From positions 10,408,810 to 10,472,809 of the forward strand of contig NC_092051.1 of the NCBI RefSeq assembly GCF_003086295.3: a DNA stretch of 64,000 nucleotides, in the 5' to 3' direction. Positions 10,251 to 20,966 of the stretch are shown here, piece by piece. The position numbers and the translations under genes were made by a program. Position 1 is the stretch's first letter. Each line of letters starts with the position of its first letter. The stretch comes from Arachis hypogaea. Taxonomy: Eukaryota > Streptophyta > Magnoliopsida > Fabales > Fabaceae. Under the pieces are notes generated by a model. The model had not been told where the DNA came from. It worked only from the letters and a program-made list of their open reading frames with translations, and searched no databases.

Positions 10251-11121
10251 TGCCGACCTCTTCGCTTGGACGCCAGCCGACATGCCAGGGATAGATCCCC
10301 AACTCATGTCACACTATCTGGCCGTCAAGCCGGAAGTTAAGCCAGTGGCCCAGAGGAGGAGGAAGATGTCATAGGAAAAGGCAGAAGAGGTGGCCAGGCA
10401 GACGGCCAGCCTCCTTGAAGCAGGGTTCATTCGAGAGCTAGACTACTCGACGTGGCTGTCGAACGTGGTCTTGGTGAAAAAGCACAATGGGAGGTGGAGA
10501 ATGTGTGTAGACTATTCCGACCTCAACAAGGCATGTCCCAAGGACTGCTATCCCCTCCCCAACATTGACGCACTCGTCGACGCGGCGGTGGGGTACCGTT
10601 ATCTGAGCTTCATGGACGCCTACTCTGGATACAATCAGATACCGATGCACCGACCCGACGAGGACAAAACGGCGTTCATAATGCCAGGAGGGATCTATTG
10701 CTACAAGGTGATGCCATTTGGTCTGAAAAACGCTGGCGCCACGTACCAGAGACTGATGAACAAGATATTCAGTGAGCTCATAGGCAAGACAGTAGAAGTC
10801 TACGTGGACGACATCCTCGCGAAAACCACACGGCCCGACGATCTCCTAAGCGACCTGGGGGGCGTGTTCGCGGCCCTCCGACAACACGGCATGAGGCTCA
10901 ACCCGCTCAAATGCGCCTTTGCCATGGAGGCTTGGAAGTTCTTGGGATTCATGATCACCCAAAGAGGAGTAGAAGCCAACCCTGAGAAGTGTCAAGCAAT
11001 TCTCCAGATGAAGAGCCCGGGTTGTATCAAAGATGTCCAACGGTTGGCAGGAAGGCTGACGGCATTATCCCGCTTCCTCGGCGCATCGGCAGCGAAAGCC
11101 CTACCCTTTTTCAAAACTGGA
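10222..11121 (+). pseudogene. Tat-type reverse transcriptase, truncated
   Basis: The frame carries the pre-RT linker (ANADLFAWTPADMPGIDP), an in-frame TAG at 10372-10374, and then the RT fingers and palm (WRMCVDYSDLNKACP, SFMDAYSGYNQI, MPFGLKNAGATYQ). The YVDD catalytic box is at about 10801-10812. The thumb region (KFLGFMITQRGVEANPEK) is complete, but RNase H is cut after AAKALPFFKT; the few further codons to 11139 are not homologous. Copy 1 has Trp where copy 2 has Arg just before KFLGF (10933). The TAG lies at a position that looks like a C-to-T change in a glutamine codon. Confidence 0.9.
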
Positions 11122-11393
11122 AGTGTCCATCGGCATTAAAATATGATTAGTGGTTATTTACTAGGATCGGTTGGCCGAAATAATAATCCAAACAGGTTTT
11201 CTTGTATATTGCAGGACTCTCTGTGTCCATTTGAACAACAATCCAAAATTCTTCTTGTTCTGATTGTGTTCCATCTTCGTTTTCTTTTTCGATATAAGAA
11301 AGATAGTAGCGAGGACTGTTGGTTCTCTGACAGCCTTTCTTAATCTCTCTGCAGTACCCTCAGAAAATTTCCACCAGCGGACGATAAATAGTT

Positions 11394-11537
11394 AGTGAAA
11401 ACTTAGGTGCAGTCAACTTTACGTAAAGTTAATAACTTGAGAGTTGTTAGACGAAAATTTAGTTAAATTAGTCAAATTATTTAACAATTCTCGACTATTA
11501 ACTTTACGTGAAGTTGACTGCATCTGAGTTTTCACCT
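11394..11537. mobile_element. MITE with ~50-bp terminal inverted repeats
   Basis: The left end (GTGAAAACTTAGGTGCAGTC then AACTTTACGTAAAGTTAATA) pairs with the reverse complement of the right end (GTGAAAACTCAGATGCAGTC then AACTTCACGTAAAGTTAATA). The spacer is only about 40 bases. It can fold almost entirely into one hairpin. It sits about 270 bases beyond the breakpoint of the Tat element. No coding capacity. Confidence 0.85.
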
Positions 11538-11611
11538 AAATAAAATATATATTTTTTGAATTTTTAAATTATTAATTTTTTTAATAAATCAAGGTGTAAT
11601 TCGGATTATTG

Positions 11612-11745
11612 CATGTTTGTAATTCGAATCAAGTTGATTCGAATTAGTGGGTGTGTGCGTGTGTATGTAATTCGAATCAAAGTGATTCGAATTACATGTA
11701 AATCAAGTTCGAAACAACCTCATTCGAACTATATAGAAATGTGCT
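11612..11745. repeat. TTCGAATC palindrome cluster
   Basis: AATTCGAATCAA and TTGATTCGAATT alternate (11622-11648, 11670-11696), with further TTCGAA copies at 11708 and 11733. Each pair is an inverted repeat. There is a GTGTGTGCGTGTGTATG stretch between them. Probably part of a dispersed repeat. Confidence 0.5.
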
Positions 11746-11978
11746 TTGGTTGATTTATGAACTAATTTTTGGTTTGGTGGATTTGTGTAATTTTTTGCTC
11801 TCCTTGGTTTAATTAAGTGATTTGCCCATGTATTTTAATACAAATTGTACTGTATTTAGACGTATTAAATTATTGGTATACTAAAGTTTTAAAATGACAA
11901 CTATTTTAAAATATATGGAGCATGATGATGATGATGATATCACCGAGCAATGTGAATGTGATTGTTTAAGTTATGTAG

Positions 11979-12607
11979 GATTACAGTGGAGAGCATACAG
12001 ATGCCAAAAATTTTTATACTGTGCTTAGTGGTAACCGAAGTGCTATTACTGGAGGCACTGGTAAAGTGGTGGACAGTGGCCCTAATGACACCATTTTTAT
12101 TTACTATGCTGATCATGGTGCCCCCGGCTTCGTTAGTAAGTAATAGCTCCCTTCCTTTTCTTTCTTTAAAACTACTTTACATAACATGTGTGTTGTTTAT
12201 CAGAATCTACATTTAATTCATTTTTCCTACTAAAAAAAGCAGAAATAATTAATCACAAAATGCTATTATTTGATCAGCTATGCCAGTTGGTGAGGATGTT
12301 TTTGCCAACGATTTTATAGATGTGTTGAAAAAGAAACACGCCGCCAAGTGCTATAAAAAGATCGTAAGTTCTCTTAAATCTCTCGTTCTTTATAGTTGTT
12401 GAGGATAAAAAAAGAATCTTACATTTCCCTATTAGATTTTGGTAAACGTAGAATTGTTTCAAGCAACAAGTTCCATATATAAAATATTGAATTTGATGCA
12501 TTAATTCATTTGTCTGGAAAACAAATTAAAAGGTGATATACTTGGAAGCATGTGAATCTGGGAGCATGTTCGAAGGGATTCTAACGAATAATTTAAACAT
12601 ATACGCA
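11979..12607 (+). pseudogene. Vacuolar processing enzyme (legumain, C13) fragment
   Basis: Three exon pieces are readable with GT-AG introns: 11979-12135 ([36 protein letters not shown]), 12278-12363 (MPVGEDVFANDFIDVLKKKH) and 12533-12607 (VIYLEACESGSMFEGILTNN, LNIYA). These are the central catalytic exons of plant legumain-type cysteine proteases. The catalytic His (ADHGAPG, usually DHGGPG) and the catalytic Cys (EACESGS) are both present. The N-terminal exons and everything after NIYA are missing; similarity stops where a GC-richer repeat begins. Introns are kept, so this is a DNA-level fragment, not a processed copy. It cannot make an enzyme. Confidence 0.88.
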
Positions 12608-12860
12608 ATTCGTGGGTGTACACATGAAGTGCACCAATTCGTATCCGCTGCCCCTGGTTTCCCATTTTGTGAATGGCAGCCACTAAATGGCTGTTCCTCC
12701 ATTTCGTGTCCGCCGTAGGTGAATTGGACTCTGCAGCTGTCCCCTCCATTTTGCGGGCACCGGAAGTGAGTTGATAGGCAACTCCATTTCGTGGACGACG
12801 TTCTTGAATTGGCCATGCGTATTTCAAAAAAAATTTCAATTTATGGGTATTTCTGAAAAT
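12608..12860. repeat. Dispersed repeat that truncates the VPE fragment
   Basis: A GC-richer block with a recurring pattern CCATTT(T/C)(G/T)(T/C)G: CCATTTTGTGAATGGCAG at 12662, CCATTTCGTGTCCGCCG at 12700, CCATTTTGCGGGCACCG at 12746 and CCATTTCGTGGACGACG at 12783, spaced about 37-46 bases. Its start coincides with the loss of legumain similarity, so it likely marks the insertion or breakpoint. No coding sequence recognised. Confidence 0.5.
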
Positions 12861-13890
12861 AAAGTTTTTCATATATTTATTTATATAAAAAAACCCTATA
12901 TCTCAACCCTTAAATTGAGCATTTATAAAGCACATTTTCCTAGCCGGCATGCAATTCATGCTTTATTTGTCAAATTCTTAAGAACTATATATTTATATAA
13001 GAGGTTAATTTGCCAGTTATAATTTCTTACAGCCTCAAGAATTAAGATATTACACTACTATATGATTCATTTATTCAGAAGTTAACTATACAACTTAATC
13101 TTCGACTCTCTGATGAGAGGGGAGGACATACTAAGTCCAAGTCAAATCAAACATAAATAAAAGCTTTATATGAAGGTTGACATGCCAATTACAATTAATT
13201 AATTAAGCTTATGGTGTAACGGAAATGCATATAATTAAAGCTGGCATGCTATATTATGAATTTACATAAATTGAATAGAATTAGTAAAAAATAATTCCAT
13301 TTTTTTATTAAAAATAGAGAGATTAGAAGTTTTGAATCCGCAACTTTTAAGTGAATATGGAAAGATGATGTCATCTGAACTATAACTCGTTGGCAAAAAA
13401 ATAATTTTATTGCCAAACATGAAAAATAGTTTTTTTACCTTTGATTTATCATCCTTTTATTTTCGGTTAAATTACAATTGTTTTTAATATTTATAATTTT
13501 TTAAAAAATATTTTTAACATTTAATTTTATCACTTACGTTTTTAATTTATTTAATTTTATTTTTAATATTTTTTATTTATATCAAAATTATTTCTAGACG
13601 CTTTTAAGTTTGTCCCTAATATATTAAATAGAATTAACATCAAAAAATAATTTTAACATAAATAACAAATATTAAAAATAAACTAAAAAGTCACAAATAA
13701 CATGGTAAAGAAACATACTTTACTCTTTATTTTAATATATTTTCATTATTCAATGGTAGGTGATTAGGTACTTATTATCCTAACGCAACTAGCCACAATA
13801 CATGCATGCAACGATTTAAACTACAGATTAAGATATAGTATATAGAATAATGCTTATCTGGTATTGCATTTCAAAGTTGACATGAGATGC
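12861..13890. other. AT-rich region upstream of the peroxidase
   Basis: AT-rich DNA with no gene. The stretch 13430-13700 has loosely inverted A/T-rich blocks around TTTTTAATATTTATAATTTT that could be a degraded MITE. Promoter elements other than the TATA box near 13892 could not be assigned. Confidence 0.45.
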
Positions 13891-13891
13891 C

Positions 13892-13898
13892 TATAAAA
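13892..13898 (+). promoter_or_regulatory. Probable TATA box of the peroxidase
   Basis: TATAAAAAG lies about 109 bases before the ATG, in a setting (GCCTATAAAAAGGAGCAAC) typical of plant core promoters. It is identical in the second copy (50480-50486). Confidence 0.6.
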
Positions 13899-14000
13899 AG
13901 GAGCAACTACATTGTAGTTCAACATTCCATTCTTCAGTTACAAATAATATAGTACTATATTGCACATAGAAGCTAAGGTGAAATAATCAAGAGCATAATC

Positions 14001-15436
14001 ATGAAGACAACATCTTTCCTCGTAGCTTGTGTGTTACTGTCTTGTTTCCTTGGGGCTTGCCACGGAGGCGACCTTAGGAAAAATTTCTATAGAAATTCCT
14101 GTCCTCAAGCTGAAGCTATTGTTAAGACCAAAATCCAACAACACGTTGCTGCAAGGCCTGAATTGCCAGCCAAATTGATTAGGATGCATTTTCATGACTG
14201 TTTCGTCAGGGTAATTAAACATCTTATTTCCATTTTATACTAACATCGACCTTGAATTCTTAAAACATTTAATTTAGATGTACTGTGAGTATATCTGTCA
14301 CATTTGAAACTACTGTTTCAGGGTTGTGACGGGTCGGTTTTGTTAGACTCAACTGTCACAAACAAAGCGGAGAAGGATTCTATTCCTAATTTATCATTGG
14401 CTGGCTATGATGTCATTGATGATAATAAAAGCAGAAATTGAAGCAAAATGTTCCGGAATTGTATCTTGTGCTGACATTCTCTGGCATTGGCAACTAGAGA
14501 CGCTTTTTCTGTCCGAGTAAATTAAATCCAACTAATTCATATATATATATAGAGTCTTAATATGTAGTAATTAATATATAAATGTTCAATAAAATTTGCA
14601 GTTTAATAATGTGCCTCTGTGGGAAGTGCTTACTGGTAGAAGAGATGGGAGAGTGTCCACAGCAAGTGAAGCCTTGGCCAATCTCCCACCACCTTTCTTC
14701 AACTTCACCCAGCTCAAACAAAGCTTCGAAAGTAAAAAACTCACCGTGCATGATCTCGTTGTATTATCAGGTACAGTTTTGTTCCATAGCATTTTTGGTA
14801 ACTATAAGTGTAACCAAAATATTTTTGTAAATATAAGTGTAACCAAAATATTTTTGGTTATATAACATTGTTCTATGTATACGTATACGGTATTATTGAT
14901 CTATACGATAATATTTATAAATATAATTTATTTTCGTCAAATTTATTATTAAGATTGATTCTCGATAGAAAATAGTATCCAAATTTGTTCCAAGGCTAAC
15001 TGCATTGGCTATATGTATATATGTAGGTGCACACACAATTGGAGTAGGGCATTGCAATCTCTTCAGCAATAGGCTTTTCAATTTCACTGGAAAAGGTGAT
15101 CAAGATCCTTCACTAAACCCCACATATGCTGACTTCTTGAAGACAAAATGCCAGGCACTAAGTGACACAACCACAACGGTGGAGTTGGATCCTAATGGCT
15201 CCACCAAATTTGACAATGACTATTATAACATCCTTGTACAGAACAAGGGTCTGTTCCAATCAGATGCTGCGCTTCTAACAACAAAGACATCAAGGAACAT
15301 TGTCAATGAATTGCGTAACCAAAACAAGTTCTACACGGAGTTTGGACAATCAATGCAGAGAATGGGAGCCATTGAAGTCCTCACTGGCTCTGCTGGGGAA
15401 ATTAGGCATAAGTGTTCTGTTGTCAACTCCAATTAA
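14001..15436 (+). pseudogene. Class III peroxidase (peroxidase-3-like), frameshifted
   Basis: Four exons with GT-AG introns match the standard plant class III plan: 14001-14210, 14322-14516, 14602-14770 and 15027-15436. Exon 1 gives a signal peptide of about 22 residues and the distal-His motif [12 protein letters not shown]. Exon 2 opens with [11 protein letters not shown]. Exon 3 has WEVLTGRRDGRVSTASEALA. Exon 4 completes the proximal-His motif SGAHTIGVGHC and ends CSVVNSN. The product would be about 327 residues, normal for the family: a secreted haem peroxidase using H2O2 on phenolics. Exon 2 has an extra base near 14425 and two extra bases near 14482. Together they restore frame, but the stretch between is misread and stops at TGA 14439-14441 (codon 110). 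Both copies share this. Probably a pseudogene, otherwise beautifully preserved. Confidence 0.85.
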
Positions 15437-15681
15437 TTAATCATTTAAAAAAAAAAAAAAAACTAAATTTGTTTCTTTGGTTTTGATTTCATTTCATTAT
15501 TTGATTAATGTTGCCGGTGTTGTGAAATTGTTCTCTTGGAATTTGGCTTCCTTTTTTGCTTTCTTTTGAAATGTGCATGGTTTCTGGAGTTTGATAATGT
15601 AACATGTAATGTGTAACTGTGTAAGTTTACACACACAAAAAATTCCATTATTTTTCAATTCTAAGTTGCTTCTCTTTATAG

Positions 15682-16119
15682 TTTATCTAATGAGCGGAGG
15701 TAAATTCTACCGTTCAGAAGCATTGGAGGATTTTGCTAGGACTCAGGTGGATTACATACTTGGGAAGAATCCAGAGAAGATGAGCTATGTGGTTGGGTTT
15801 GGAGAGAGGTACCCTGAAGAAGTTCACCACATGGGTGTATCTATTATGAGTGAGAGGGGGAAGAAGTATGGTTGTGGTGGTGGATGGAAGTGGAGGGACA
15901 GAAGGAAACTGAATCCGAATGTGATTTGTAGGAGCCATGGTTGGTGGTCCTGATAAGCTGGATGGTTTCAATGACTTGCGTTCCAACTATAACTACACTG
16001 AACCAACTCTTGCGGGGAATTCGGGTCTTGTTCCGGCGCTTGTGGCTTTGTCACAGAATGCCACTCCAAATGGAATGATAGATCACAACACCATATTCTA
16101 TTCTGTTCAACTCCCTTGA
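15682..16119 (+). pseudogene. GH9 endo-1,4-beta-glucanase C-terminal exon (KORRIGAN-like)
   Basis: After a CTTTATAG acceptor at 15681 an open frame gives [35 protein letters not shown] and GGGWKWRD. After a frameshift it gives [38 protein letters not shown] and [13 protein letters not shown]. This is the last exon of a class A (membrane-anchored KORRIGAN-type) cellulase, including the GH9 signature with its conserved Asp and the catalytic Glu of YTEPTLAGN. An extra T in the run 15925-15927 shifts the frame, and the first frame ends at 15953. The histidine motif usually HHRGAS reads HHMGVS. No upstream exons are present: the peroxidase ends only 245 bases before. Truncated pseudogene piece. 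Confidence 0.88.
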
Positions 16120-16611
16120 CATTACTTGAGTTGCAAGAAACATTAGAACTTGTTTTTATGTTTGTTTGCAAAAAGAAGATGCTAGCCTACTCTTCTTTCT
16201 ACTTTCAACTTTACTATTTATTTTTTCCACCCTTTAAAAAAGAAAACTTCTGAATTGACTGAATTAATAGAATGTATATTGGTAACTGTATTCTTCCTAT
16301 TTGTTTCATGTGAAGGGTCAACGTGTTAGACAATAAAATATGAATGTAAGTTTGTTATGAATTTGATGTTATCATAATAACAATAAATAATATCTGATCA
16401 ACTCAAGACTCAAGTCCTTTCTGCCTGTTCTTTAAATCCCATTCAAAAAGTTTAGTGGCCAAAGGAATATAAATTTTAGGATTCTTTGTTCATTCAAAGA
16501 CAAGGGTTTGTTGGAAATGCACAAATTATTAACGAATAATGATTGCCTACAATTATTTATGTTTGTCTATAACTATGCTTGGTATAGAGGAACTTTTTAT
16601 TATGAGGAATG

Positions 16612-16764
16612 CTAGGGGCCAGCAACTTTGTGATTTGTAGTCATCAAATAGCTATCAATGATGGTTTTAATGGTGTGAGATGGGTGTGAGATTTCATCCA
16701 ATGGCTCTCTTTTCTTTGCTGGTTACATACTGGTCAGAATTTAACAAAGTTGCTGACCCCTTAG
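16612..16764. mobile_element. Short MITE with CTAGGGGCCAGCAACTTTGT ends
   Basis: The left end CTAGGGGCCAGCAACTTTGT and the reverse complement of the right end (CTAAGGGGTCAGCAACTTTG) form ~20-bp terminal inverted repeats around a ~110-bp core with no coding capacity. The second copy has lost one C in the left end. Confidence 0.75.
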
Positions 16765-18474
16765 ACTTTTCTTTTTATTATTTTACTGTAGGAGTTCTAT
16801 GCAATATTAAAAATGAAACAAATTCTTAGTGAGTTGTGAATATGTATCACTTACTTGGTCTCATTAAGTACCTGAACAAAATAACCAAATGGAAAGATTC
16901 TAACACAATGTAAACTTGTAAAATTCATTTCGGAAAAAACTAAAAATAAAAAGTAATTTCGAACACAATTCTTTGCAAAAAAGAATAAAGTCATCTTGGG
17001 CAATTTTTATAAATTACGTTTTTAAATAAGCAACAGGTTTGCAGTTTCATGTAACTGGCATTTGATATTAGACAATAACAACTTAGACTTTATTCCACTC
17101 CAAACAATATAAGTTTAAGCAGTTAAGTTCGTTTCTAACACCCTCCAACAAAATTTACAAATAGATATCAAAATGTATAAAAAAATTGCAAAAAATAAGC
17201 ATCCTTCATAAAATAGACAATCTTGTTACTCTTCTCGAGTTTAGGAGTCAGATCACCGGCCTGAAGAAAAGTATTAAATTATGTAGCAAATAAGACATCT
17301 TAAAGGCAATATTATCAGTGTAACATTTCCTAAGATCTCTTAAATTGGTAAAAACTATCCCAACTGATGTGGATATAGTATGACTTGCAACTATGACCCC
17401 AATACTTGCTTAATAAATTACAATAAGAAATAAATGTTAGAGCACAGAAATAAAACGCGAACCATTCAATACTTTTTACTTTTTTAGTAGGCTTGCCCAA
17501 TTGAAGATAAAATTCTATAATGTATTTTAAATTATGACAAATAATTCTAATTGCTTAAATGTTTTTTACTTTGACAAATTATTCGCATTCTATATTAAAT
17601 TTTCGCTTATAGTTTTCTACTTTTCTCTCACTTTCTCATTTTCCCCTCCATTATTAATATTATCAATCAACAAAATCAAACAGGAAACTAAGAAAATAAA
17701 TTTTAATAATTACAAACCTTAGGCATTCTTCAAAAAACAGGATAGTTTTATTGCTCTTCTTTCCGAATTTGAAATTTATGATCACTTGCCTCAAGAAAAC
17801 TAATCAATTATGCAGCAATAACACACCATGAAAGTAATATTATAGGGTTAAATTACCATTTTGGTTTTCAGTCCTAGATGATTTATCTTTTGGTTTATGT
17901 ATTACTATTTGATGCATTTTTATCTAAACTCTAGAGTCTAGAGTTCTTTTTTGAATATGTATTACTATATTTGGTGCATTTTATCAAATTGACATTATTT
18001 TTTGGAACGCTAAAAAATCTTTTCTTTTTCGAGTCATTTTATTTGGTGTACATATTTGAGATCATTTTGGAGTATATACAAATAAAATTCATATAAAAAC
18101 AAAGATTATTAAGTCAACTGTATTTATTAAAAATAAACATAAATAGACATATAGTTCAAATTTGATAAACAAAAATATAAAATAAACCTGCTAATACTGA
18201 AAAGCTTGTACAAAAGGTCAGTAATAACGTTATCTCCTGTTACACAGACCTGTATAATAATTGGCAAAATTTGGTTACTTCAGTAATCATACATTTACAG
18301 TAAAGACTGCTTAAAAAAAACCATAATAATTAAAAAAATTACTATTTTTTCAGCAAAATGTGGGACTTTTTAGAGTATGGGAGTTTTCATTTGAAGAAAA
18401 AAAAGAATTAAACTCACCAAAATATATTTACATTAAAATGTTAATAAATCTAAATTTATTAGTATTTTATTCTT
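16765..18474. other. AT-rich intergenic DNA
   Basis: No gene recognised. A direct repeat of the form TATGTATTACTAT-TTGATGCATTTT occurs at about 17895 and 17955, with the palindrome CTCTAGAGTCTAGAG between. The final ~170 bases adjoin the truncated end of the chromovirus 3' LTR and have no counterpart in its 5' LTR. Confidence 0.5.
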
Positions 18475-18762
18475 TAATCAACGGTCCAGATTAACCATCT
18501 AGAACCTTCATTACAAATATCTATCCTACCACAACTTTCTAAATACTTCTAGATTATTCCATACTACTATTCATATTTCTATATACATCCACAATCTTCT
18601 AGAATACTCTATGACCTTCCAGAGTCTTCTAAAACTTTCTAGAGTATTCCAAGACCTTCTAGGATATTCTAGAACATCCCGGAACCATCTAGAGCATTTT
18701 CAAACACTTCAGAAAATTATACAAACACGGTTAAATCTAACCTTCTAAAATTTACCGTGACA
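18475..18762 (-). repeat. Truncated 3' LTR of the chromovirus
   Basis: It starts TGTCACGGTAAATTTTAGAA on the minus strand at 18762 and follows the 5' LTR through the CTAGA-rich region. Similarity ends near 18475 (TAATCAAC); the remaining ~265 bp of the LTR, including the TATA region, is absent. Confidence 0.8.
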
Positions 18763-18775
18763 TTCTCCCCCACCT
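18763..18775 (-). other. Polypurine tract of the chromovirus
   Basis: Minus-strand AGGTGGGGGAGAA directly precedes the 3' LTR start, as expected for the plus-strand primer of reverse transcription. Confidence 0.8.
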
Positions 18776-18836
18776 AATGCGCAGACATCCTCATTGCGTT
18801 CTGTTCATGATAGCGCTCTAGGTGTTCTTGGAATTG

Positions 18837-19280
18837 TCACAAATCTTCACGAGCTTCCCAACTAGTTTTAGTTATTAGGAGCCCTTTCCACTTGATCAAG
18901 TATTGGATACTTTGTGGTACCCCTATTCGTTGCACGACGTGATTAGCTAAGATATCTTCGATTTCCTTATCAAAGGATTTAATCACCACAGGCGGAGCAG
19001 GACTCGAGTCACCTCTACTTGGTTCATCTTGCTCTTTGTGATATGGTTTAAGCATACTCACATGGAAGACCGGGTGGATCTTCATAGAGGGAGGGAGTTG
19101 TACTTTATAAGTAACCTCCCTTACACGTCTAATGATCTCAAATAGCCCTTTGTATTTGCGGATTAATCCCTTATGAACCTTGCGAAAGGCTTTTAATTGT
19201 TGTGAAAGAAGTTTAATCATTAACTTGTCTCCCACTTGATAGCTTGCATGCCTCCTCTTCTTATCTGCCCATTTCTTCAT
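18837..19280 (-). pseudogene. Chromovirus integrase C-terminus and chromodomain
   Basis: The frame carries the integrase C-terminal GPY-like region (YQVGDKLMIKLL, GLIRKYKGLFEIIRRV, LPPSMKIHPVFHVSMLKPY), then an acidic linker and a chromodomain (IEDILANHVV, IQYLIKWKG, TSWEAREDL). Such domains direct insertion to marked chromatin. The frame is open here but not joined to the upstream integrase frame. Confidence 0.88.
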
Positions 19281-19342
19281 CTTCTTTACAACTTTGTCGA
19301 GGTAAGAACGAGTGACATCTGCTTATTCTTCCCAAGACTTAA

Positions 19343-20929
19343 TCATATGATAAGCTCCAGGGCTCTTCCTGAGTAAGAGGAAGAAAGAGAGTGTGGTGTA
19401 AGCGGCTGTTGTCCAGTCACAATCTCGAATGGACTCTTCCCCGTGGACTCGCTCCTTTGCAAATTGTATGAGAATTGAGCAATGTCAAAGAGTTTTGTCC
19501 AGTCCTTCTTATTAGCGCTTACAAAATGCCTCAAGTAAGGCATTCACTCTCTCAGTCTGCCCATTGGTTTGAGGATGAAATCTTGTTGAAAAATGAAGCT
19601 CTGACCCAAGGAGTTTGAACAGCTCTGTCTATAGTCGTCCTGTGAAACGTGGATCTCGATCACTAATGATGCTCTCAAACAATCCCTAGTACTTCACCAC
19701 ATTCTTGAAGAATAGTCGTGCTGCTTTCTCTGCAGTGCAGTCAGTAGGAGTAGGAATAAAGGTAGCATACTTCAAAAATCGATCCACTATCACAAGAATA
19801 GATCCAAACCCCTCAGACTTCGATAAGGCAGAGATGAAATCTGGAGAGACACTTTTCCACGGTTGCCCTGATGGAGGCAGAGGTTCCAACAATCCACTTG
19901 GTGTCTTGTTTTCAATTTTATCTTGTTGGCACACAAGATAAGTCTTCACATAGCTTTTCACTTCATCTCTCATTTGAGGCCAATAATAAGAAGATTCAAT
20001 GAGTGCCAAGGTCCTTCGCTGACCTTGGTGACCATCTCACTTGGTATCGTGGTATTCTCTCACTAATTTTCTTCTTAGATTTTCCCATTTAGGGACGTAT
20101 AGTCTTCTTCCTTTGGTGTAGAGAAGGTCGTCTTCTAGCCAAAATCGTTTGGTCTTACCTTCTCTAGCCAACTCCACCAACTTCTTGGCTAATGGATCAT
20201 GAAACAACCCTTCCTTGATGGTATGCACAATATCTCCTTCGACCATGGAAATGGCTACCAACTCAGCCTTGCGACTCAGCGCATTTGCTACCACATTAGT
20301 CTTGCCAGACTTGTATTAAAATTCGAAATCAAACTCAGCTAAGAAATCTTGCCACCTAGCTTGTTTGGGGCTTAATTTCTTCTGAGTTTGGAAGTAGCTT
20401 GTAGCCACATTGTCTGTCTTGACGATAAAGTGTGAACCAAGTAAGTAGCGACGCTAAGTTCTTAGACAATGCACCACGTAGTCATCAATTTCTCTTGAAC
20501 GGTGTATCGTCTCTCTGTATCATTCAACTTGCAACTCTCAAAGGCAATAGGATGTCCTTCTTGCATTAGAATCCCTCCAATAGCATAGTCAGAAGCATCA
20601 GTGTAGATTTCAAATACCTTTTAGTAGTCGGGCAGTGCTAGTACTGCTCCTTCTGTGATAGCAGCCTTCAACAAATCAAAGGCTTTTTGACACTCCTTTG
20701 ACCATTCCCAAGAGTGATTTTTCTTGAGAAGATCAGTTAATGGTGAAGCCTTAGCGAAGTTTCCCTTGATAAATCTCTGATAGTAATTAGCCAACCCAAG
20801 GAATGACCTCAATTCAGATACCTTGTTTAGCGGCTCCCACTCTTTAATAGCCTTCACCTTTTTTTTGATCCATGCACAGAGTTCCATCTCTAATGATGTG
20901 TCCCAAAAAGTGGACTTCGTCCCTTGCAA
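19343..20929 (-). pseudogene. Chromovirus RNase H and integrase, multiply interrupted
   Basis: 20929-20621 gives the RT connection ([33 protein letters not shown]). A stop precedes the RNase H start YTDASDYAIGG at about 20610-20580. Further pieces follow: 20294-20037 (ANALSRKAEL, the RNase H end and integrase spacer), 20009-19686 (integrase core, YYWPQMRDEVKSYV, VSPDFISAL, ILVIVDRFLKYATFIP) and 19543-19343 (AQFSYNLQRSESTGKSPFEI). At least four stops or frameshifts separate them. One Ala/Val difference between the two large copies lies in the integrase core (19732). Confidence 0.85.
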
Positions 20930-20966
20930 AGGAACACTTTTCCTTCTTCACATATAGGTTATTCTC

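Larger units (their letters stand above)
7560..11121 (+). mobile_element. 3'-truncated Ty3/gypsy retrotransposon, Tat/Retand type
   Basis: A GC-rich island in AT-rich DNA holds, in order, a 5' LTR (7560-7958), a primer-binding site (7960-7977), gag, protease and reverse transcriptase. The RT reads KACPKDCYPLPNIDALVDAA, MPFGLKNAGATYQRLMNKIF and YVDDILAK, typical of the non-chromodomain Tat/Retand lineage. Similarity stops around FFKT at about 11118; RNase H, integrase, polypurine tract and 3' LTR are all missing. Two frameshifts and an in-frame stop disable it, and both 36.6-kb copies share them. No target duplication can be paired because the right end is lost. Confidence 0.9.

Noticed and set aside
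11394..11537. Transcription terminator or microRNA precursor
   Set aside because: The long inverted repeat with conserved terminal GTGAAAAC ends fits a MITE better; no evidence of a processed small RNA from sequence alone.
12501..12872. Overlapping minus-strand open frames of 96-123 codons
   Set aside because: They span the VPE exon in antisense and a dispersed repeat, with no recognisable domain.
14001..14243. Short secreted 80-residue peroxidase-like protein
   Set aside because: It is exon 1 read through its splice donor into the intron; the other exons follow with matching splice sites.
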